DNA from: Bufo bufo
Taxonomy: Eukaryota; Chordata; Amphibia; Anura; Bufonidae
Reading direction: 5' to 3'
NCBI RefSeq assembly: GCF_905171765.1
Contig: NC_053392.1
Span: forward strand, 503,174,556 to 503,238,555
DNA: 64,000 nucleotides
Positions within the stretch are counted from its first letter, which is position 1. Each line of letters starts with the position of its first letter. The translations under genes were made by a program, and so were the position numbers. Positions 56,091 through 64,000 of the stretch are shown in pieces. Under the pieces are notes generated by a model, which worked only from the letters and a program-made list of their open reading frames with translations, ran no database searches and was not told where the DNA came from.

Positions 56091-56335
56091 GAGGACCTTT
56101 CACTTGTAAAAACAATGTGAACTATGCTGACATGTAGAGCGGCGCCCGGGGATCTCACTGCACTTACTATTATCCCTGGGCGCCGCTCCGTTCTCCCGTT
56201 ATGCCCTCCGGTACCTTTGCTCTGTAAGTTATAGTAGGCGGTGTCTGCCCTTGTCCTGTGGGCGTCTCCTTCTCCTAGGCTGCAGCGCTGGCCAATCGCA
56301 GCGCACAGCCCACAGCCTGGGAGTTTTTTTTCTGA
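56091..56335. repeat. Fragment of a GC-rich MITE
   Basis: Begins AGAGGACCTTTCACTTGTAA. It contains GAGCGGCGCCCGGGGAT facing ATCCCTGGGCGCCGCTCC, an imperfect 17-bp stem. Replaces internal sequence of Tc1-like copy 2. The right end is missing. The minus frame 56,024-56,422 is not a gene. Confidence 0.55.
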
Positions 56336-56394
56336 AAAAATAAAGAAAACTCTTTGAATGAGAAGGTGTGTCCAAACTTTTGGTCTGTACTGTA

Positions 56395-56939
56395 TGTAGT
56401 TTGGTCTCCAGCTTACCTCCACATGCTACCCAGCTTTCTAAAGCTGCTGAAAGTCAAATCTGCACAATTATGCAGTGAATGGAGAAATTATCACTGCATA
56501 ACTGAGCAGATTAGCTTTTCAGCAGTATGTACTGTATGAACTGTGGGTGGTACTATATATATATACTACAGCTGGTGCTGTGGCTGGTGCTGTTATCAAG
56601 TCTATTTTGTACTATTAGTAGCTAGAAGATTTCTTCCAACAAAATGGCCACACCCACTGTGTAGAGAAAAATTACGCAGACTAAACCCGACCCCCTCCTC
56701 CTGAACTTCCTGGCTCACGTGCCATGGCATCAAAGGGGAGGAGAGATGGGGGAGAAGACATGATATTACACAATTGCAGAGCAATTTAAAGGGTGTGGTG
56801 TGTCTTAGATGGCTTCAGCTGGGCACAGCATATTGGACACTAAAATGCGTAGAAAACTTGCAATTGTAATTTTGCCCTGCTCCTTAAGTTCTTCAAAACA
56901 CCTCTGGTGCCAGATTGCTCACTCCTCGCTCTACTCGCT
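56395..56939. other. Anonymous spacer
   Basis: No gene. A TA-rich run (TATATATATATA, about 56,560) and a short GGCTGGTGCTGT duplication near 56,570-56,595. Confidence 0.45.
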
Positions 56940-58014
56940 CAAACACTTAATAAATAAATTGAGGAGTTTAGTTTCCAAAATGGGGTCACTTATAGGGGGT
57001 TTCCACTTGAGGTAATAAATATTGAGGTTTGTTTGGCTGTTAGCCCTTGTTGTGTTACAGGAAAAAGGTGATTAGAATGAAAAATCTGCAAAAAAGTGAC
57101 CTTTTGAAATTTCAGCTCCATTTTCCATTAATTCTTGTGGAACATCTACTGTAAATGGTTAACAAAGTTAGTAAAATCAGTTTTGAATAATTTGATGGGT
57201 GTAGTTTCTAAAATTCTGTCATTTTGGTGGTTTCTATAATGTAAGCCCCACAAAGTGACTTCATAACTAAACTGGTCCTTAAAAAAGTGGGTTTTGGGAA
57301 TTTTCTTGAAAATGTTAACAATAAATGTTAATAATTGCTTCTAAAACTCTAAGGGGGTCATTTAGCAAACAGAAATACGCCTAAATTAGTCATATTTCTG
57401 CCGCAGATTGCAGCGCAAAGGTCCTTTGCGACTTCTCCCTGCTCACACCAGGTCTAAAAAAGTGGGTGCGGCATGGGTCTCATTTACTATATTCTACGAC
57501 TGTTTTAGGCTTAAAAAAAGGGTCTAAATGTAAGACAGCAAGGAAGCTGTCTTACATTTAGAAGTGGCGGAGGATCCGCCGAAGTTATGTAGAGGCCGGT
57601 GCCTCTTCATAACATCGGCGGATCCACCGCCAGGTATACAGGTAATTAAAACCGGCGTCTAAAATGCTGGTCTTAATAAATGTGCCCCTAATCCTTCTAA
57701 AAACCTAAAAAAAAATAAAGTGACATTTACAAAATGATCCTAACATAAATTAGACATATGATGAATGTTAAGTAATAACTATTTTATGAGGTATCACTAT
57801 CTGTCTAAAAAGCAGAGAAATTCTAATTTGAAAGTAACTTGTTCTAAATTTACTGTAAATTTGGGTAGCTGTTTTTTTGTATGTTTGTTTTTGCAAATAG
57901 ATTGCCACCAACATAAAATATGTTACGAGAAAACATTCTCAGAATCAATAAAAGATAAGTAAAGCATTTAAAAGTTATTACCACAGGAATGTGAAAAATG
58001 GCTGTCTGGGATGA
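56940..58014 (+). mobile_element. piggyBac 3'-end fragment
   Basis: Matches by eye the right part of the piggyBac element at 18,640-19,311: GTTTCCAAAATGGGGTCACT, CCATTAATTCTTGTGGAAC, ATGTAAGCCCCACAAAGTGA and AACTGGTCCTTAAA, ending near AAAATGGCTGTCTGGG and a TTAA (58,015-58,018). It is interrupted by a MITE at 57,353-57,688. No transposase sequence. Confidence 0.8.
57353..57688. mobile_element. Harbinger-type MITE (TAA duplication)
   Basis: TAA at 57,350-57,352 and 57,689-57,691. Ends GGGGGTCATTTAGCAA and, complemented, GGGGCACATTTATTAAGACC. The interior includes a TAAATGTAAGACAGCAAGGA / GCTGTCTTACATTTA hairpin and an AGAGGCCGG..GGATCC palindrome. The uninterrupted counterpart at about 18,935 (CTTCTAAGCC) supports the insertion point. 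TWA duplications are typical of PIF/Harbinger. Confidence 0.85.
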
Positions 58015-58018
58015 GTTA

Positions 58019-58789
58019 AAGTGATACATATCCTTCAATATGGCTGATTTCTGCTAACACAGCATCAGTCATACCAGTCGTTCAATAATCAGCCATTCAC
58101 ATGATCCTTCATAGCTTTGTGGTTTTGGGGTTTTTCCTTGGATTTCATTTTGGAAGTGTTAAAAAACGGATGAGTCATAAGGTATTTATAATACAAATAC
58201 CAGAGTGCACTGGCTTTAATTGCTGAAATGGGTAAACATGGAAGGGATGGTCTGTTTGCGCTCACTTTCTTAAGTACACACATTTATTGGTTAGAAATCA
58301 GTTCTGGCATTACAGTGAAAGGAGAGGCTTCACCAGCCTTAATGTCTCTGGAATTTATTAAACAATATTGTGACACCCAGGCCACATATTCTGCAAGACA
58401 TTGTTGTAAAGAAGAAGCACTCCGGGATATTTCTCTTTGTCTATACAGTGCAGAATAGGCCATTCTTAAAAAATATAATAGAGGCTCCTGTGTATGCCTT
58501 GTGAATACTTGTTTTATTTGATGTATCTTGATTCCTTCTTCCCCAGATATGGTTTTGCTATTGAATCCTATATTCCCCATTGTTCCTGGCTCTGCTGAGA
58601 TAGAGGGGCGCAGTCCCATCACAATCCACTGCTCTGTGTAAGGGTAGCAAGTAAAAGATCAGTGACACAAAATTTCTGTCCCCTTACACTTCAGGATCTC
58701 CATGTTCTCCAATGTGATGCAGGTTGAGCCTGTCTACCTTCTTATCTCTCCCTCCCCTGTCAGCTTTCACATACGGGAGACAGGGAGAA
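58019..58789. other. Anonymous, with opposed open frames
   Basis: A plus frame (58,228-58,458, 76 codons) and a minus frame (58,284-58,622, 112 codons) overlap; neither matches a family I know. A short hairpin-like CCTGTC...GACAGG lies near 58,757-58,782. Probably an unclassified repeat. Confidence 0.35.
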
Positions 58790-60130
58790 CAGTGTGAAGA
58801 TACATCTTATAGAACTATACTGGAGGGTCAGTGCAGCGGCCGGCCGACCTAGGGGTGATGTGTGAGCGCAGTGGTGGTAATGATCCGAGTGGGTGTAGTA
58901 GTACTCACAGTTCAGTTTTCCCCTGGGGCCGGCGTGCAGTGGATGGGAAGACAGCACTAAATCCTCCGGGGCACTCTCGGTTGCAGGGAACACCAGCCAG
59001 ATGTTGATTGAGGTGCCCTTGATGGTAGTGGGTATGCTTAGGGTGCTTTGGTTGGTGGGCCCCTGTGTTCGTGACGCCAGCACCGTAAGGTGCAATTAAG
59101 AGATGGAGCAAAAGAAGGAGGAATGAGGCAGTAGTTAAACCAAACAGGATCTTTACTTGTCAGATGTAGTAAGGCATCCAATATCATCACTTTGTCTTGC
59201 ATACAGATGGCAAAAATGGTAAAGCTGCAAATCCAAATCAGCAGGCATCTTGAGGTGAAGTGTAGAGGTTAACTCCAGCTCACTTTAGTAAAGGTGATGT
59301 TCTTACTTATACTTGGTTCCTGAACTTGCTCTGATCACTCAACCTTTCAGTAGTAGTTTAGATCCTCTGTAAATAAGTATTCTGACAGATGGCCTTTCTG
59401 TCCTTAATTATTGTGGGGCAGCCAGTAGCTTAGAAACTCTCCACCTAATGCAAAGGTGACTAAAACCTGATAAACGGCAGTTATCTTCCTTCGCCAATAG
59501 TCTATAATTCAGTGATCCGACAACCCAAGGGCAATCTTCCTCACGGCAGGCAACTCTCTGCTTCATTATTTGAAAAGGTTGCGGTCCTCAAAGTGATAAT
59601 CCCCTTTATACCCCGGAAGGGTAACTTACAGTGTAGGATCAGATAGTCCTAATCTTGGACTCCAAGGTTGAGGTAAATTGGTTGCCCTGGGCTAGTCTCC
59701 TCTCCTTCCTCCTAACTCCCAACTCCTAATCTCAACTCCCTCTAACTTCCTGTAGCTGCAGTATATTAATGGTGTGATGGAGATCTCTAGTGGTATAAGT
59801 ATGTAGTGCATGTTACCAGCCTGTAATGTGGACTTAGCAGCATAGTCAAAGGAATAGTGCAAAATGACATCATACTATACAGGTAGTGTGAGTTAGGGTG
59901 AGTTAGGACGTTTATATAACTGCAACTTATCACAGTATACACTTAACTACTATGGTCCTTTTTATAGGGGAGACATTATATCTTCAACAGAATACAGGGT
60001 ATACAGAAGAACATGGAGGGTGCGGAGGGGCCTGAGAGCTTCCAGGCGGGATTCGATTAGTGATGATGTTATCCTGTAGTTCCCAGGAAGTCAGTCACAT
60101 TGGATAGACAGAGTTTCTGTTTACACGTTA
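58790..60130 (-). mobile_element. Gypsy LTR and leader fragment
   Basis: On the minus strand: probable U3 from about 60,130, TATA box GGGGTATAAAGGGG (59,601-59,614), R/U5, then TGGCGTCACGAACACAGG (from about 59,074) as a possible primer binding site, then leader sequence with AGCACCCTAAGCA and ATCAAGGGCACCTCAA to about 58,790. These last blocks also occur at 2,573-2,680, so both belong to one gypsy lineage. No gag or pol present. The minus frames at 58,760-59,111 are in the leader. Confidence 0.65.
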
Positions 60131-60169
60131 GAGCCGCTAGTCAGACTTGAGATCCCATGACCAGGTCCC

Positions 60170-60470
60170 CATAATGAAAAGGTTTAATATTTATAGTGGC
60201 ATGCAAAAGTTTGGTGTGGATGGACCTCAAAAGAGAAGTGCATGCAAGACAGCCCAGGAGTCTTACAGAACTGGAAGACTTTTGCAAGGAAGAATTGATA
60301 AAAATCATTGGCTACAAACAGCATTTACAAGCTGTGATATTTGCCAAAGGGGGTGCTACTAGGTACTAACCATGCAGGGTGCCCAAAGTTTTGCTTCAGT
60401 CCCTTTTCCTTTTTTGCTATTTTGAAAATTCAAATACTGAAAATAAAAAGGTCAGGGTGTAACAAATTAA
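60170..60470 (+). repeat. DNA-transposon-derived repeat fragment
   Basis: Starts TATAGTGGCATGCAAAAGTTTG, a transposon-end-like sequence, and continues with AGACTTTTGCAAGGAAGAAT and ACCATGCAGGGTGCCCAAAG, a block I recall as common in fish and frog genomes. The complementary right end is missing. The 71-codon frame 60,147-60,362 is probably a remnant. Superfamily not assigned. Confidence 0.5.
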
Positions 60471-60813
60471 ACTGCTAGAATACTGGTGGTGAGTTAGCAA
60501 CAAAAAGAACAGAATGCTTCTTTAAAGGTCACCTGGTTTAAGCTTTGCATTGCTGTGGTAGTCCCTCAACAAATATTGTTTCTAAAGACTGTTCACTTTA
60601 TAATTAGTAAGAGACATTCCATTGGTGTGCTGTTGTGCCTGTCATGCTGTGGGCTGTATTATACTGTTCATGATGAAAGAAATGTCTATTGCACAACCTA
60701 CCTTAGTGTCGCCAACCACCTGCATTATTCCACTCTTGCTGCCAGAGTCTTTCTGCTGCACAAGGTCAGCAAGGACTGCAGTATTAATGTTCATTTTCCG
60801 TATTTTGCCTCTA
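60471..60813. other. Anonymous spacer
   Basis: No supported gene; the frames at 60,555-60,851 overlap the following transposon end and have no family resemblance. Confidence 0.4.
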
Positions 60814-62375
60814 CAGGGAGTGCAGAATTATTAGGCAAGTTGTATTTTTGAGGATTAATTTTATTATTGAACAACAACCATGTTCTCAATGAACCCAAAA
60901 AACTCATTAATATCAAAGCTGAATATTTTTGGAAGTAGTTTTTAGTTTGTTTTTAGTTTTAGCTATTTTAGGGGGATATCTGTGTGTGCAGGTGACTATT
61001 ACTGTGCATAATTAGTAGGCAACTTAACAAAAAACAAATATATACCCATTTCAATTATTTATTTTTACCAGTGAAACCAATATAACATCTCAACATTCAC
61101 AAATATACATTTCTGACATTCAAAAACAAAACAAAAACAAATCAGTGACCAATATAGCCACCTTTCTTTGCAAGGACACTCAAAAGCCTGCCATCCATGG
61201 ATTCTGTCAGTGTTTTGATCTGTTCACCATCAACATTGCGTGCAGCAGCAACCACAGCCTCCCAGACACTGTTCAGAGAGGTGTACTGTTTTCCCTCCTT
61301 GTAAATCTCACATTTGATGATGGACCACAGGTTCTCAATGGGGTTCAGATCAGGTGAACAAGGAGGCCATGTCATTAGATTTTCTTCTTTTATACCCTTT
61401 CTTGCCAGCCACGCTGTGGAGTACTTGGACGCGTGTGATGGAGCATTGTCCTGCATGAAAATCATGTTTTTCTTGAAGGATGCAGACTTCTTGCTGTACC
61501 ACTGCTTGAAGAAGGTGTCTTCCAGAAACTGGCAGTAGGACTGGGAGTTGAGCTTGACTCCATCCTCAACCCGAAAAGGCCCCATAAGCTCATCTTTGAT
61601 GATACCAGCCCAAACCAGTACTCCACCTCCACCTTGCTGGCGTCTGAGTCGGACTGGAGCTCTCTGCCCTTTACCAATCCAGCCATGGGCCCATCCATCT
61701 GGCCCATCAAGACTCACTCTCATTTCATCAGTCCATAAAACCTTAGAAAAATCAGTCTTGAGATATTTCTTGGCCCAGTCTTGACGTTTCAGCTTGTGTG
61801 TCTTGTTCAGTGGTGGTCGTCTTTCAGCCTTTCTTACCTTGGCCATGTCTCTGAGTATTGCACACCTTGTGCTTTTGGGCACTCCAGTGATGTTGCAGCT
61901 CTGAAATATGGCCAAACTGGTGGCAAGTGGCATCTTGGCAGCTGCACGCTTGACTTTTCTCAGTTAATGGGCAGTTATTTTGCGCCTTGGTTTTTCCACA
62001 CGCTTCTTGCGACCCTGTTGACTATTTTGAATGAAACGCTTGATTGTTCGATGATCACGCTTCAGAAGCTTTGCAATTTTAAGAGTGCTGCATCCCTCTG
62101 CAAGATATCTCACTATTTTTGACTTTTCTGAGCCTGTCAAGTCCTTCTTTTGACCCATTTTGCCAAAGGGAAGGAAGTTGCCTAATAATTTTGCACACCT
62201 AATATAGGGTGTTGATGTCATTAGACCACACCCCTTCTCATTACAGAGATGCACATCACCTAATATGCTTAATTGGTAGTAGGCTTTCGAGACTATACAG
62301 CTTGGAGTAAGACAACATGCATAAAGAGGATGATGTGGTCAAATACTCATTTGCCTAATAATTCTGCACGCAGTG
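60814..62375 (-). mobile_element. DD37E Tc1/mariner element (copy 2)
   Basis: TA at 60,812-60,813 and 62,376-62,377. Ends are CAGGGAGTGCAGAATTATTA and CCTAATAATTCTGCACGCAGTG. It is almost identical to 23,018-24,580 in the opposite orientation and of the same length to within a base, which suggests recent transposition of this family. Confidence 0.95.
61142..62158 (-). pseudogene. DD37E transposase with one nonsense codon
   Basis: Same 338-codon frame as at 23,236-24,252, starting MGQKKDLTGSEK at 62,158. One premature stop, TAA at 61,964-61,966, replaces the GAA (Glu) of the other copy (after KITAH). Few other differences: RGW to HGW, LVGP to LMGP and RLFSV to RLLSV. All catalytic residues (VLWTDEM, MQDNAPSHAS, SPDLNPIENLW) are kept. 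A product restarting downstream would lack the first DNA-binding helices. Confidence 0.95.
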
Positions 62376-62587
62376 TATGCCCTCCTTTGTTTTCAGTGCT
62401 CTTCAGATTCTCCAGTGCTTGAACCTTTACGGTATGGTCACATGTAGCGTAAATGTTGCAGATTTTCCACAGTGGATTTGCATGAGAAATATCTGCAGTA
62501 TTTACAGTACCAGTGGAGCAAATTAAATTTTCAAAAATGTAATCCACATGCTGTGGACATTTTTTTTTTATCAAGAAAATCAGGGCC

Positions 62588-62834
62588 TAAGGCTAGTTTC
62601 ACAACTGTGGCTGACCTAGAATGCCAGGAATCGGCCGGACAAAAACCTTTGCATGCAGCTGCATTTGTCCAACCTATTTCATGTTTGCCGGGTAGTGGCC
62701 GGATCTCTGCCAGACCCCATTATAGTCAATAGGGTCTGGCAGGCAAGTGGCGGATCTGGAGTATTCTGGCAGGCTGTTCTATGCCAGAACAGCCTGCCGG
62801 AAAAGGCAGTCACAGATGTAAAACTAGTCTAGCT
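62588..62834. mobile_element. MITE with AAGGCTAGTTTCACA termini
   Basis: Left AAGGCTAGTTTCACA; right TGTAAAACTAGTCTAGCTT, an imperfect inverted repeat. The interior has TATAGTCAATAGGGTCTGGCAG and GGCAGGCTGTTCTATGCCAGAACAGCCTGCC (a strong hairpin, about 62,770-62,800). Resembles the element at 20,251-20,766 in its termini. Target duplication unclear. Confidence 0.65.
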
Positions 62835-63741
62835 TCAGCTAAAGTGATGAAGGATTGTCAGTAATTTAGTCTACCCTAACCCCCTCCCCCAATCATGAGC
62901 TAGGAGCGTAAGTACATATGACAAGACGTCTTTTCACCGAGTAAACGTAACCTAACAAGAAATCTAAATAACTGACGACTTTATATATCATTTTCTGATA
63001 GCTTATGTTTGTCCATCTAACATAAGACATGATGTAGCCATAAAAATACAGGCAATTCAGGTTAAATGTAAGTTAAAATGTTTTATTGGTGAAGACGACA
63101 AGGATGCATCATGATGGCTTTTTTTGGAGACATTGAAAATAAATTACTGGATAGATGCCATCAAAATTTCCCACTTTGATGCCTTTATAGGGCACCTAAA
63201 CTTTTAGAAATCCAAAACTGTAAAAATCCAGCACCGATATAAAAACAATTATTTATTTCTTCATGTAACCTAAACCTTTTGTGAAATCATGATCATGCAG
63301 CAGCGCTTCTCAGATCTCTCTTCACTGTTGGTTTCATCTACTGTACACTGATTGTCTTTCCAGCATGCGGAGTACGGATCCTATATACTTTCTATGGGTC
63401 CATATTCCACATACTGGATAAGCCACGTAGAGCTGATGAAACCCAAACGTTCTGCGAAGAACTGCTGTATGATCGTGGTTTCACCAAAGGCTTAGGTCCC
63501 TTTAATGTGCAGTTCAATAGGAAATTTGATTACAGTGAGCCTACCTATAAAAGTAGTATTCCACCAATCATAACAGGAGAATAAATGCTATTGTTTGGTG
63601 ATTATAACTTATAGGTAGGAAAACCCCTTTTATTTCACAGTCCAGTCCTATCTTACTATACTCCACCAAAATTATTAACTGATCTTAATTCTACACCACT
63701 GCAGTTTTCTGAAGTCATAAATTAGGGGCTGGTTGGACATA
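62835..63741. other. Anonymous spacer
   Basis: No gene or clear repeat seen. AT-rich, unique-looking sequence. Confidence 0.4.
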
Positions 63742-64000
63742 CAGTACAGACCAAAAGTTTGGACACACCTTCTCATTCAAAGAGTTTTCTTTATTTTCAT
63801 GACTATGAAAATTGTAGATTCACACTGAAGGCATCAAAAACTATGAATTAACACATGTGGAATTATATACATAACAAACAAGTGTGAAACAATTGAAAAA
63901 ATGTCATATTCTAGGTTCTTCAAAGTAGCCACCTTTTGCTTTGATTACTGCTTTGCTCTTCATGAGCTTCAAGAGGTAGTCACCTGAAATGGTTTTCACT
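63742..64000. mobile_element. Tc1-like MITE (copy 3), cut by window end
   Basis: TA at 63,740-63,741 then CAGTACAGACCAAAAGTTTG and the full long terminal repeat through TTCTTCAAAGTAGCCACC to AGTCACCTGAAATGG. There is a small deletion near 63,956 (TTTGCTCTTCATGAGC). The rest lies beyond the window. Confidence 0.92.

Larger units (their letters stand above)
49051..56392 (-). mobile_element. Tc1-like MITE (copy 2), split by Penelope-like insertion
   Basis: The left part (49,051-49,289) and right part (from 55,818) join at a 15-bp duplication CATTCTCTTGATGAG. TA at 49,049-49,050 and 56,393-56,394. The right part (minus frame 55,800-56,027) keeps the same transposase deletion junction as 9,819-10,756 (CCCTTACTTTCAAAG at about 56,028-56,048). 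It is further disrupted by a foreign block at about 56,091-56,335. Confidence 0.92.

Overview
This window looks like repeat-rich nuclear DNA from a vertebrate, most likely an anuran amphibian. No bacterial features were seen (no operons, no ribosome-binding-site-led genes). Almost everything recognisable is a transposable element. The mix (Gmr1-like and other Ty3/gypsy elements, L1-like LINE, Penelope-like element, piggyBac, PIF/Harbinger, Tc1/mariner, hAT-type elements and many MITEs with clear target-site duplications) fits a frog or toad genome. The taxon is inferred from this repeat content, not from a diagnostic gene.

Layout. 1-2,932: 3' end of a degraded Ty3/gypsy pol with LTR-like and leader-like sequence. 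3,211-5,460: a foldback element and a TTAA-flanked piggyBac-like non-autonomous element holding another MITE. 6,478-8,528: truncated Gmr1-like retrotransposon on the minus strand (LTR, SCAN-like gag, protease). 9,819-10,756: internally deleted Tc1-like element. 11,582-12,167 and 13,159-13,751: two AT-rich hAT-type MITEs, the second lying inside an exon of an unrecognised host-like gene (12,551-13,933). 13,934-19,740: a roughly 244-bp tandem repeat split by a 4.9-kb piggyBac element (14,401-19,311). 20,819-34,572: a second Gmr1-like retrotransposon. Its 3' LTR holds a 7.7-kb Harbinger element (20,911-28,588), whose transposase exon holds an apparently intact DD37E Tc1/mariner element (23,018-24,580). 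Its gag holds a hAT-type element with minisatellites (31,176-33,330). 35,760-39,290: a 31-bp minisatellite array interrupted by a DD34E Tc1-like element and a MITE. 39,916-46,200: a decayed L1-like LINE followed by a second partial copy. 49,051-56,392: a Tc1-type MITE split by a 6.5-kb inverted pair of Penelope-like copies, each with a hammerhead-ribozyme-like motif. 56,940-58,014: piggyBac 3' fragment. 58,790-60,130: another gypsy LTR/leader fragment. 60,814-62,375: a second DD37E copy with one nonsense codon. 63,742-64,000: start of a third Tc1-type MITE.

These genes do not form a cellular pathway. Each coding region serves its own element: transposases act on terminal repeats, gag/pol on LTR retrotransposition, and RT plus endonuclease on target-primed copying. 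The nesting gives a relative chronology: Gmr1-like element, then Harbinger in its LTR, then DD37E in Harbinger; and Tc1 MITE, then Penelope-like element. The DD37E transposase at 23,236-24,252 is the only full-length transposase without a visible lesion. The host-like gene is the only candidate for non-mobile coding sequence. Lengths, motifs and boundaries were read by eye; no alignment or database search was run.
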